Of a stretch of DNA of 64,000 bases, positions 33,106-44,331 are shown piece by piece. This stretch comes from Pleurostoma richardsiae (Eukaryota; Ascomycota; Sordariomycetes; Calosphaeriales; Pleurostomataceae): the NCBI GenBank assembly GCA_030052745.1, contig JANBVO010000013.1:703614-767613 (forward strand), read 5' to 3'. The translations under genes were made by a program, and so were the position numbers. Numbering within the stretch: position 1 is the first letter of the stretch; each line of letters starts with the position of its first letter. A model generated the notes under the pieces. It had not been told where the DNA came from. It saw only the letters and a list, made by a program, of their open reading frames with translations, and did not search any database.

Positions 33106-35482
33106 TTAGCCTGATCCTGAGCGCCGTCTTGACCAGCGTGGGGGTGAGAGGGAACTTGTAAGTTGCCGATCGCATTGCTCATCTGAGTGAGCACGGTGTT
33201 GCTCAAAAGAAATCAGTTGTGGGCTTGCCGTTCTCATCACCTGAAAGCCTCTCTGGGAGGAACTTGATCTATTGCCCATGAAGCGTTGCCAGAGACTAGT
33301 CTCCGACAGCCGATTGCGTGACTGCGTGATATCTGGCTCCTCATGTCGTTCCCATGCGGTCTCTCTATAAGGTGTGCCGTAAATGAGATCTGACTCGCGG
33401 AATGAGTAATCGTGCCAACGCGGACCGAGAGGTATTCTTTCTCGCGAAGGCGGAGTGTCAGAAGAACTAGAGCTGTCCGTTACGTCTGAAGCGGAGGCTG
33501 GAATTGGAACAGGAGTGCCTCCGCGGCCGACTTCTTTGGATGCCCCCGTGCCTTGTGATGGAGAACTACTACTCTGTTGGTGGGAAATCCCGGTGGCGCT
33601 GGAAAGACGACTCAATGAAGATCTTGGAGGGCGATAAAAGCGAGACGTAGATGAGGGATCAATCCGGGGTGCTTGAAGACTGGCCGCCCGCCGATGCTCG
33701 TCGCCCTCGAGTGGCGTCTCGCTGTCTATGAAATATGAGAGATTGGTGCGGGAAGTTTGACGCAAACGTAATTGGCGAAGGTTGAATATCTAGTATTGCG
33801 AACCCGTCAGTGAGTGATTTGCCCCTCTTGCTCGACTCTATACATACTTGCGGTCTATCCTGCTGCCTCGGAGCATTGAAGCACTCCACAAGTTGATGTA
33901 CAGCAGGTGTCAAGATTGCGAAAACTATCACTGCGGCATGAAGTAAGAGGATGAAATATGCCACGAAGCTCATCGTAGTGAAGGATGCGACGCCGGGAAG
34001 GAAAGTGATCATGAGAGCCACGGATGTCAGTCTAGCCGCTGCGCAGATGGTACTGGTCGAGAACCAATCGCTCTGCCGGAGTGTGGCCATGAAACCCATG
34101 GAAATAACCTCACAGAGAATCAAGACTACAATTTGAGCGACGGCAGAGATCTGAAGGCCGCCGATGGTCGCACCGCGAATAAACGCGAGGACAAAAAGTA
34201 CCAGCACAAAGTTGTCTTCCTGAAGCTGATGATGAGAGTCCGTCACTGGCAATGACTGATAAGCCTTGGACGGTTCAAGCATCAGCACACCGAGACTCCG
34301 CGTAGGTAGTTGACTCAGAAGCCATATGAAGGCAACTGCAATGGCGACAATAAATCCAACACTTAGTGAAGTGTGATAAGCAGGCAGGATCTTAGCGTTG
34401 TCGGCCTGGTATGCAGATAATGTGACGAGTGGGAAAAGAAAATACGATAACACAGCCCGAAGTACTTGACTGGTTATATATCGAAAGCCGCCTTGATACT
34501 CCTCATATTGACGGATCTGATGTCGATTAAGGAACCAGTGTAATTCGATGATAAGGGCAATGGCCACAGCGAGTAGCGCTATCATGATCACCATATTAAG
34601 CCAAAGTTCCATGGTCATCGGTGCCCCGACAATCTGCGTCATGAGCTCCAGGCCGAAAGTGCCGCCGTAAGAGCCATTGAATTCGTAGATGCCGTCATTA
34701 ATGCTTGGATATGTGGCGCCGCCCGTTAGGGCGTTTGAGCTGCTGAAGAGAGAAAACCAATTCAGGTGACTGACAACTGGCTGATAGAATCCCGGATACT
34801 GAAGACTTAGACTTCCCGTGAGGAAGATAAATTGGAGGTAAAAGAGGCAATTACCAAACCCCGGAAGAATAAGCGTGCGCTTGTCGCCTACATCCTCGTC
34901 TTCCTCACTTCGTCTTCTGAAAAGTGATTGTAAGCTGGCGCTAGCGAAGACGAGGAGGAATACAGCCAGAAGTGTGTATCGTAGCGCTTTCGAGATCGAG
35001 GTTGGGATTTGCGGACTGATGTTCGCTGATAGACAGTCCACCTCATCCGACTCATCCTGTCCAAACAAATGTAGGTTGATGTGAAAGGTCGATAACGGAA
35101 AGAGAACACCAAGGTCTTTTGAGATGACCATATCGAGACCAGATTGGTTGAAATCTGAGCTGGTCCTGTTCCTGCCCAGCATCGAACACGTTACGCTGGG
35201 TCGTACCCGATCTGTGGTTGCGCTGCCGAGCATCTCCGTGTCGATAACGACTGCTGCGATCCCGCGAGCCATCATCTCACAAGCATCTCTAGTGGTAAAA
35301 TCCTTGCGTAGGCTCGCAGTCATATTCGTCACCGAACCGATCTGTTCAAGACGTGCTGACAAACTCCAGCTCCCAGGTAGCCACGGTGACTCGGTAGGAT
35401 GTCCATCACAAGCCTTCCACTGCAGGTATGCCGACAAAGCCGGCGATACCAGTAGCCCAAGAAGACTTAAGACGGCGCGCAT
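33106..35482 (-). CDS. TRP-like (Flc/Pkd2-type) multi-pass membrane protein
   Basis: Fungal proteins of this type sit in the plasma or internal membranes and are linked to calcium, FAD transport or cell-wall maintenance. Exons 35482..33848 and 33789..33106 (intron 33847..33790, GTATGT...CTAG) give 772 residues. A signal peptide starts at ATG 35482 (MRAVLSLLGLLVSPALSAYL); an in-frame ATG at 35611 would add a less typical leader. An N-terminal luminal domain with several Cys and N-glycosylation sites comes first, followed by about nine hydrophobic segments; the signature HLNWFSLFSS, NGSYGGTFGLELMTQ and VGAPMT precedes the helical core. The cytoplasmic C-terminus of about 220 residues is Ser/Arg-rich and disordered. 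Assignment to the TRP-like family rests on these patterns, not on an alignment. Confidence 0.7.
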
Positions 35483-36633
35483 GACAATAAGGAAGCGCCG
35501 CGTGTTGATGATACAGTGAAGAAGGTGGATGTAGTCCCAGAGGAGAGCATGCAAGATTATGGACCTCAACTTGTCTAGAATTTTTAACGTCTCCACCTCG
35601 TATTCCCTCACCCCTGACTAGATTCCTCCTGGACACCTACTATAGTAGATGCGAGCCCACTTCCTGGCAATTGCTACTGTACCAAAATGCTAGTTTCGGC
35701 GCTAAGTGGACGACACTAGGGCCTAGGTACTAGGTAAGGCCCCTTCAATATAATTCTGAAGGATGCAAAAGAGTGAGTAGGCTACAAGGGTTTCGCTTTT
35801 TGGACAAAGTCCGTCTCGACGAGCCTGAACTTTCTCGTTAATAATGTTTCGATTCCTGAAGACATATGAGGAAGGTAGATACCTGAAGGCAAGTAGTTGT
35901 CTTTCGTGGGAAAACACCGTACCTCGTTTGCGGGCGTCTTACCAAAGTCCGGTATGCGCCGGCCGCCCGCCCCTAATCAGCTTAGAGAGGCACCGACCGC
36001 CCCCGGGTTCAACGACGTCCGACGACCAGGCCTCGGGAGGCCGTTTGCCCCACACACCTCTTCGTTCATTGCCGCCGTTTCGACACAACTCCATTACTTT
36101 GAGTTCCGGGAGACGCCATGCCGATGTACCTGGGCAATATCGACCTGTTGACAGACCACGACATCAACGTCGATATTGACACATACTGTTAAAGAGACGT
36201 GCGTGAAGTACTGCCTAGTGGGCTAGGAATTGGTCTTCGACGGTATTTTATGATCCTTCCCCTTAGAACTAGTCCTCGATAGCCATTCCTTCAGCTTGTT
36301 CACGTCGGTCCTTTCATGCACTCTTATCGAGGCTTGGGACAGGTTGTCATCTTCATCATCGTCATCTCTTCAAATCGTCTGGTCGATTTGCGTGAGACCG
36401 GAATTTGCCTGCAATTACCGGGATCCGCTTACGGTGATCATGGCTTCTTATAGCGGAAGGTCCAGGAACACCGGTTGAATTGATGCAGTTCCGTAGTAAC
36501 GTTACCTTCCCAGAACACAAGAGCTGAGATTATCGAGGTGCGGAGTTTCTTGAGATGATTACCAGTACACATTGTGATTGAAGCAGCGCATCGACAGCGT
36601 TCATACAGACGCACTACGCATCCTCCCTTCGTG
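35483..36633. other. Divergent intergenic region, no gene seen
   Basis: Contains the 5' flanks of the TRP-like gene (minus) and the GH2 gene (plus). No coding sequence is supported. A single CGGAGTT lies at 36541..36547, close to the background rate for a six-base motif. Confidence 0.5.
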
Positions 36634-39303
36634 ATGTATCTTAGCAGTCATTGGCAACGCTTCTGCCTCCAAATCGGGCTAGGCATTGCCCATGCATCCG
36701 CTGCTTCGCTATTATCAGGGCCTGGAGATTTCGCAGTTATTCCTGCCTGGGACATCCAGCAGACATCCCAAGTAGGAAACACACCGCTCTCTACCGTGTC
36801 CCAACCGGGCTTTGACACATCGTCGTGGTCTCACATTGATACAACACGATGCACCCTCATCGCCTGCCTAATGAGGGTGGGAATATTCAATGAGCAAGCT
36901 CTTTTCTACTCGGACTATCTCACACAAATCAGTCAGGGCGATTTCCTTCAGGAATGACTGTACCGGCATGAGTTCTCCCTGGATCCCAGTCCTGGGAAGC
37001 ACTATCTGCTGCAGACCAACGGTATCTCATCCAAGGCGGACGTGTTCTTCAATGGACATCATATTGCGAACAAGTCCTTCCAATCAGGAGGCTACGGCGG
37101 CCATACGTACGACATTTCGGAATTCGTCGGGGGAGAGAATGCGCTTCTTATTCAGACGTATCCGACCGACTACAACTACGACTTTGCACAGGGCTTTGTG
37201 GACTGGAATCCTTATCCGGCAGACAATGGGACAGGCATCTGGAGGAACGTGACTATCAAGGAGACAGGGCCGGTGGCATTAGGACCGCTGAGTGTTCTTA
37301 CTTATGTCCCTGTGCCGGTCGAGAAGCACAGCGCTGTTGTAACTGTAAGGGCGAACGTGATGAACCTTGAGAACACGACGGTCACATTTAGGGTCGATGG
37401 CCTGATCTCTGAAGAGGCAGGAGGCATCCCTCACAAGTTGGAAGAGTCTTTCACCGTTGGACCTCTTGGCTCGACCGTCGTCGCTCTATCATTGACTCTA
37501 GAAAACCCGAAGATCTGGTGGCCAAAGCAGTGGGGTGGCCAACCGCTCTACAATGCACAACTGTCCCTACCAACGAAGGGGGCATTATCTGACTCAACAG
37601 AGGCTGTTTTTGGTATCCGAAACATCACGTCCACTGTCAACTCCCACGATGACCGCATCTTCACACTCAATGGTCACCCCTTCCAGGTGCTGGGTGGAGG
37701 TTACTCACCCGATATTTTCCTCCGCTGGGATAGCGCGAAGTTCGCCGCCCAGGCGCAATACGTGCTAGACATGGGCCTCAACACGATCCGTCTTGAGGGT
37801 AAGATGGAGCATCCCGAGCTGTATGAAATCGCAGACCGCATGGGCCTCATGGTCATCCCGGGCTGGGAGTGCTGCGACAAGTGGGAGGCCTGGAGCTACA
37901 ATGATGAGCTGTCCGTGAGCCCAGTGCCGGTGTGGGATGCCGACGACTACGCGACGGCAAACGATAGCATGAGGCATGAATCTGCTATGCTGCAGACGCA
38001 CCCAAGCGTACTGGCGTACCTCGTCGGGAGCGACTTCTGGCCAAACGATCAGGCAACAGCCATCTATGCCGACGCGCTCGCGGAGGCCGGGTGGCAGACC
38101 CCTATCGTAGCCTCGGCATCTAAACGAGGGTATCCCCAGCTGCTCGGACCCTCGGGCATGAAAATGGACGGGCCATACGACTGGGTGCCGCCCAACTACT
38201 GGTATGACCCAGAACCATCTGCGGACCGCCTCGGCGCAGCCTTCGGCTTCGGGTCTGAGCTGGGTGCCGGCGTCGGCACGCCAGAGCTGGGTAGCCTCCG
38301 CAAGTTCCTCTCGGAGGACGACCTCACAGACCTGTGGACGAAGCCGAACAAGGGTCTGTTCCACATGTCCACGGCTGTGTCGCAGTTCCACGACCGCAGC
38401 ATATACAACGACGGTCTGTATCACCGCTACGGCGCGCCGATGAGCCTGGAGGACTACGTTCTGAAGGCGCAGATGATGGACTACGAGGCGACGAGGGCAC
38501 AGTTCGAGGCGTACTCGGCGATGTGGAGCGCGGAGAGGCCGGCGACGGGGGCGGTCTACTGGATGCTGAACAATGCGTGGCCGAGCCTGCATTGGAACCA
38601 GTTCGACTACTATCTGCAGCCGGCCGGGTCGTACTTCGGGACGAAGACAGGAAGCAGAATAGAGCATGTGGCGTATGATTATGTGGCTAAGAAGGTGTAC
38701 TTGATCAACCATTCTCTCGATCGTGAGGGACCCAGGACGGTCAAGGTGGAGGTCTTGACCATGAACGGCACGGTGATGTCGAGTGACACCATCTCCGTCA
38801 GCACGCAACCCAATCAAAGCATGGCGGTAATTGAAGTATCAACCCTGGCGGCGCCGGGGGTGGTCGTGTTCCTCAAGTTGGTCCTGCTCGACGGGACACA
38901 AACACTCAGCCGGAACGTGTACTGGGTAGCACCAACGCTCGACGCCCTGGACTGGGACAACTCGACGTGGTACCACACGCCCGTCACCAAATACGCAAAT
39001 TACACCGCCCTCAGCCGGCTCAGCGCCGCTAATATCTCCGTCTCGGCTTCGCAGCCGTTGTGCGGCGGAAGTGCGCGGGCGGTGATGCTAGAGAACCACT
39101 CGCCAGTGCCGGCGTTTTTTGTGAGGCTCAACCTCGTGGATGCACACGATGGGGACGTGGTACCCGTCCTTTGGTCGGACAACTACGTGACACTCTGGCC
39201 CCACGAGAAGCTGGAGCTGAAGGTGAGCTATATTAGCGGTACCGCTGCGACGATCCAAGTCAGCGGGGGCAACGTGGCTGCAGCGGAAGTGCGACTTCCA
39301 TAA
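36634..39303 (+). pseudogene. GH2 exo-beta-D-glucosaminidase gene interrupted by one TGA
   Basis: Family GH2 exo-beta-D-glucosaminidases are secreted and release glucosamine from chitosan ends. One frame runs 890 codons from ATG 36634 (signal peptide, then SLLSGPGDFAVIPAWDIQQ) to the stop at 39303, with a single in-frame TGA at 36955..36957. Relatives have Trp there (VPWFYR; here FLQE-stop-LYRHEF), so TGG to TGA is the simplest change. The reading frame is otherwise intact: WWPKQWGGQPLYN, NTIRLEGKMEHPEL, GWECCDKWEAW. The catalytic pair is visible as Asp467 in GSDFWPN and Glu542 in FGSELGAG, very close to Asp469/Glu541 reported for the Amycolatopsis enzyme (from memory). The rest of the protein shows no decay, so the break is recent or a base error. 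Confidence 0.8.
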
Positions 39304-41004
39304 GACAGTGAAAACCTCAGATTCCTCTACTTCGACAGTGCTTAATCCGCTCGCTCGTGGCTGATTGCCTACCTTGCCTTAGCTGGTGAGCAGTATTGGA
39401 TGTGTGGGCTGACAAAGACTCTCAACCCCGGGACGTAGAGCCAGAAATACCTAACACGACACGTATCTGGTAACAGCATCTATCATGAAACCCTAGCTGG
39501 GATGCGACAGGCTTATTTGGAAGCTCATGTTGAAGTTGTTTCAACCTGTCCTCTGGGACAAATGGTAAATCCCCTTCAGACGCTTGCTCGATTGGACATT
39601 TCGAGCCGGCTTCGTATCCTGTGGCGACTGCGGCAGATCAACGGCGACGGAAGCCGGGAATTATGGGCCCCGGAGCCAGATCAGGGGCGGGGTGTCGGAA
39701 CGACTGGGTGTGGATATGAATGTACTATCCCGTCCCGCAGACATTGCTTGATTGCCCAACAGGGAGCAGTGACTTCTACCAAGAGTCTGCAATCAGTGGG
39801 TGTCTAGATTGGCAGATTGGCCATAGCTGTTACAGTCGCTGTAATCTGCCTGGGCGTCATCAATCTCATGTGTGAGAAAATGCTGGCCTCTGAACGGCCT
39901 GAACCGCCGCGAAGCCCAGGGGGCAGATGCGCCGATGCGATTATCTCGAGATGACAGGTTTCCGAGGCCGCCCTAGTGGTCTCTCGTCAAGCCAGCCAAC
40001 ACTCCAGGACTCCTGGAATCCGAGCTGCTAGCCCTGGGCGCAGCCCTACATACCACTCAAGCCATACTACACTTACTGTACGGTTAGTGTGCGTAGACTA
40101 GTCCTGTAGCCTGGAATGATGGCTTCATCCCACTACAGTGGCGGGGCTGGGAACAGGCTATGACACCTATGACCTCATCGAATCTCCATTCTCCGGGGCC
40201 CGTCCTCGATCTCGGTCCAGGGTCTTCAGTGCTCTCGTGACATCTGGGTCCTTCGAAGCAAAGAGAACATCGATGGTAACCCATCCAGCCAGCCAGCCAG
40301 CCAATCGAGGACTCAGCATTGATTGAGCGTGATATCTGTCCGGATCGAGACTTCTCCCACGAATCGACCTGCCAAGCGGCCGTCCGGACAAGCTGCTCCG
40401 AGACCTGAAAGCACAAAGCGCCGCTGAACCCCTGCAGGATGCCTTGAGGCCCGACTCGTTGTTCTCTCAGGCTAGTTACAGCTTTGTTATCCTCCATCGA
40501 TAAGCGTCAGACGGCCCCTCCATGACGTCCGGCTGCCCCAACCGATCTCAGCTTGCTCCCGTCAGATCGGCCATCAGCCCGCCCTGACCAGGCTGGCTTC
40601 CTCCCAGCAGCTCTGCTGCCCTTTGTGCTTGCCACCTGCTCTGCCGGCGCTACGGTGCGCCAATGTAAGGGGGAAAGGTGTGGAGAGGCGTTGGCCTGCA
40701 AGTACAGTAAAGCGCGTCCATGACGCCTCGTCTCTGGGCTCCGAGAAGGCATGTCTCGCATGGCGCGCCGTCGACGCATCGGATGTCTTCATTCGGTTGA
40801 CGCTTTTAATATTGACTCTTCCAAACAAAACAAATCCCCCTTGTCCGTTCCTGTTTCCACAGTCTCTCGTCTGTTCTAGTGTACCGTACCCTGGCATAGC
40901 CACAAAATCAGAAGCCACCCTTTCCACTGCCTGAAGGTCTCACGGCAGCCTCCCAGGCAGATTGACTGCTGCCCTGCAAACAGGAGTGTAAGGCCACAGA
41001 CTGC
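39304..41004. other. 1.7-kb intergenic region, no gene seen
   Basis: 3' flank of the GH2 gene and 5' flank of the UV endonuclease gene. It holds only a short CCAG tandem run (40285..40302) and unsupported open stretches under 140 codons. Confidence 0.5.
40285..40302 (+). repeat. Short (CCAG)n microsatellite
   Basis: Four and a half uninterrupted copies of CCAG. Only a simple repeat; no function is implied. Confidence 0.9.
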
Positions 41005-43434
41005 ATGCTCAATCCCATTCACCCGCATCACGTTGTGACATCACGACTCGCCGGACGATTATTGCCGCAGACAGTCAGCAGACTTGCGGTTTATCTCTCC
41101 TGCCACATCTCGTGTCACGTTGCTGTCAGGGCATCGAAATCCGCGAGCCAGCTGTCATCGAAATCCTCGCCTGTTTCTCCGCGAGCGATAACGTCACGGA
41201 AGACATCACCTCACGCTCAAGGTTTGGCGATGCCTCGTCAGAAGAAAAAGGCAGGGGGCCATCCAGAAAATGCGGGCTCACCACAGCTTCCATTCGAGGC
41301 GAAAGCCGCATCTGGGCACGGAGCAACGGAGAACGTGAGACCTCCGAACCTGCGCAGGTCTAGTCGGCGAACAACGGCAGCCCAAAACGAGATGCAATCA
41401 GACAAAGGTGCCGCACCCGGTATCGGGTCGCAGCAGGACAGCTCTTCGGCATCCTCCGCATCGTCCCCGGACGACCCCCAGGCCATGGCTCCAAAGGCTG
41501 AGCTCTATGGCAACCGCAGCCCCGGGCAGGTCAACGAGGCCATCGAGAGGCTCGTCAAGATGGAACGCAAGTTCCGGCGCGCGGTCAAGCGGCAGAAGCA
41601 GCAACTCGAGACGAGTGTGATTGAGTCGTCCAAGGAGACCCCTGGCGGACCTGCGACTGCCCGCGTCGTCGGTGATAAGGCAACCGAAAAGACGACGCTG
41701 CCGGCGAATCCCACAGACCGGTCGATCCTCCCAACGCCGGACGGAGACGGCGATGATGTTGCGGGCCAGTACATGACCGCCACGCAAATTCCCGAGGAGG
41801 ACATGGAGGACGTGGACGAGAACGTGCTGGAGAGCACCGAGAACCTCGAGGTCGCAGAACGCGGTGCTAGCAGGCCTCCCCCGGTGAATAGCGACTATCT
41901 ACCGCTGCCATGGAAAGGTCGTCTAGGCTATGTAAGGACTTACAGCGCTCCGGTCGCCCTCTTGGGGGCGGTTGTCGCTCATCAGCTGACCTGGCGCAGG
42001 CATGCCTCAATACTTACCTGAGGAACGCGAAACCGCCCGTGTTCTGCTCACGGACATGCCGGATAGCGTCCATCATAGAACACAGGCATCCTCTGCAGGA
42101 TCCCTCTCAGCCAGAGTCGACCAAGAACCGTCCGGACAAGACCAAGCCTGCGGACAAGGCTCTGGGGATGAAATTTGTACAGCAGCTCGGGCTCACCAAC
42201 GCGGCGGACCTGGTCAAGATGCTGAGGTGGAATGACAAGTACGGCATCAAGTTCATGCGTCTCAGCTCAGAGATGTTTCCCTTCGCGAGCCACCCGGAGC
42301 ACGGCTACAAGCTTGCACCGTTCGCGTCCGAAATGCTCGCCGAGGCGGGGAAGGTCGTCGCGGAGCTGGGCCACCGTGTGACGATGCATCCGGGACAGGT
42401 AGGCTCACACTTGCAGGCCCCTGCAAAATCGAGATCGCCCCTCTAGAGGGTCTTGCTTGCGTGCTAACGCTTCACAGTTCACCCAACTCGGCTCCCCCCG
42501 CAAGGAGGTCATCAACGCCTCCGTCAGGGACCTGGAGTACCATGACGAACTGCTCAGCCTCCTCCGCCTTCCACCGCAGCAGGACCGCGACGCCGTCATG
42601 ATCATCCACATGGGCGGCACGTACGGCGACAAGACGGCCACTCTCGACCGCTTCCGCGCCAACTACAACACGCTGCTCTCAGACTCCGTCAAGCGGCGGC
42701 TCGTCCTCGAGAACGACGACGTCGCCTGGTCGGTGCACGACCTGTTGCCCGTGTGCGAGGAGCTCAACATACCGCTGGTGCTGGACTACCACCACCACAA
42801 CATCGTCTTCGATGCCTCGCAGGTGCGCGAGGGCACGCTGGACATCTCGCGGCCGGAGCTGATGGACCGGATCGCCAACACCTGGACGCGCAAGGGCATC
42901 AAGCAGAAGATGCACTACAGCGAGCAGGTGGCGGGGACGACGACGCCGCGCGACCGCCGCAAGCACGCCGCGCGGGTGCGGACGCTGCCGCCGTGCCCGA
43001 ACGACATGGACCTGATGATCGAGGCCAAGGACAAGGAGCAGGCGGTGCTGGAGCTGATGCGCACGTTCAAGCTGCCGGGCCACGAGCTGAGCAACGACCT
43101 GGTGCCGTACGAGAGGCTGGACGAGGATCGGGCCCCGCCGCCCAAGAAGAAGCAGGCTGATGGGGGAGGGAAGAAGAGTAATAAAAGGAAGAGGAAGGGG
43201 GCGGTAGCGGAGGAGGAGACGGATGTGAAGAGGGAGGAGGACGAGGGTGGCAATGGCGACGGCGAGAAACAACCTGAAGAGACGGGAGGCAATGAGAAAA
43301 TCAGCAAGGAAGAGTTTGGCATGGGTGGCCCTCTAAATAGAGTGTACTGGCCGTTGGGCATGGAGGAGTGGTTGAGGCCTAAGAAGAAGGAGAGGAAGCC
43401 CAAGATGAAGGACGAAGAAGGGGAGGAGGTATGA
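41005..43434 (+). CDS. uve1: UV damage endonuclease (UVDE/Uve1 family)
   Basis: Nicks DNA 5' to UV photoproducts and other lesions, starting alternative excision repair. Exons 41005..41931, 42000..42398 and 42478..43434 (introns of 68 and 79 bases) give 760 residues. The catalytic TIM-barrel core shows YLPLPWKGRLGYACLN, HPGQFTQLGSPR across the second junction, IHMGGTYGDK, LENDD and KMHYSEQ, with His and Glu residues typical of the metal site. The N-terminal 230 residues are disordered and the C-terminus (after about residue 660) is Lys/Glu-rich, likely nuclear. The first ATG (41005) opens a Ser/Arg/Leu-rich leader of mitochondrial type; a second in-frame ATG at 41230 starts MPRQKKKAGG and would skip it. 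The core assignment is firm, the start is not. Confidence 0.92.
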
Positions 43435-44331
43435 GGAGCCGCACACCCCCACGACCTGGCGCGCGCTTTCATTCTGTCTTCACTTCTAATCCGTTAGCAT
43501 GGTCGCTCAGGCGCCGGCCGTGTCTCCGTTCAGGGGATCTTGTACTATATATGGGGTTTCTGTACATGAGCGATCTTTACGGCCTGGACTGTTGATGTTC
43601 TGTACGATAGAAACGGTAAACCATCCACCAACATGGTATGGTCAGGGCAAGACGCACCGCATGCGATCTTGAGCAACTAGGTGTCCTCACTTCAGACTGA
43701 TTCATCCGTCGGTTGCTAACTCGCGTCAACCCCGCAATATTCCCGCTTCGAAGACTATCATGATCCGCAACCTCGTGATAACTTTGAACCGAGCTAAGAG
43801 CACGATGAGGGGAAAGTTCAGAGGCCAAACAAGGCCTCACTGTCACCATCTCCGCCTTCAGCCCCGCCCCCGCTCATCCATCGCCGGGGTGGTGATGGGA
43901 TAACTCGCCGCCATCGGGCCGTACCGGACCGGAACCCCCTTTCCTGTTTGTGCGGTACTCGTCCGTTTGGCCCGCTCCTCAAAAGTGCTCAGACTTCAAG
44001 AAGTTATTAATCGGTCCTAATCTACTAAGTATTACGACACTCGCCCAGACATTATCAATCCTGTCCCTTCTCGTACGAGTGTTCAAATTTTCAATGTAGC
44101 TCCTTAACAGTACTGGTAACCCATCATAGGCACGCTATTCTAAGAGTTCGAGCTGCCGCTTCTCGGCACCATGGTTATGCCCACAAGTCGATTTGCAACG
44201 TGTGAGAGCAATGTAACAGTCGGAGTCTACCCCATGGGGAACAGAGGCCACGCCTCTCACTATATAGCGCGAGGTGGGCGGCGAGCCAACCACTCATGCC
44301 GGCTCTGACATTCCCAGTGACTTGGTTCACA
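43435..44331. other. Intergenic region with a TATA-like box near its right end
   Basis: 3' flank of the UV endonuclease gene and 5' flank of the secreted-protein gene. TATATA at 44261..44266 lies about 70 bases before the ATG at 44332 and could be its core promoter. No gene was seen. Confidence 0.5.

Noticed and set aside
36900-36960. Intron that would remove the TGA of the GH2 gene
   Set aside because: Conserved protein sequence continues directly on both sides of the codon and no GT-AG pair of reasonable size spans it without deleting conserved residues.
37765-38817. Minus-strand open frame of 350 codons
   Set aside because: Antisense shadow of the GH2 gene, whose protein is clearly recognisable on the plus strand.
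42679-43472. Long minus-strand frames opposite the UV endonuclease
   Set aside because: Antisense shadows of a GC-rich coding exon; composition is Arg/Leu/His- or Ser/Pro-rich without motifs.
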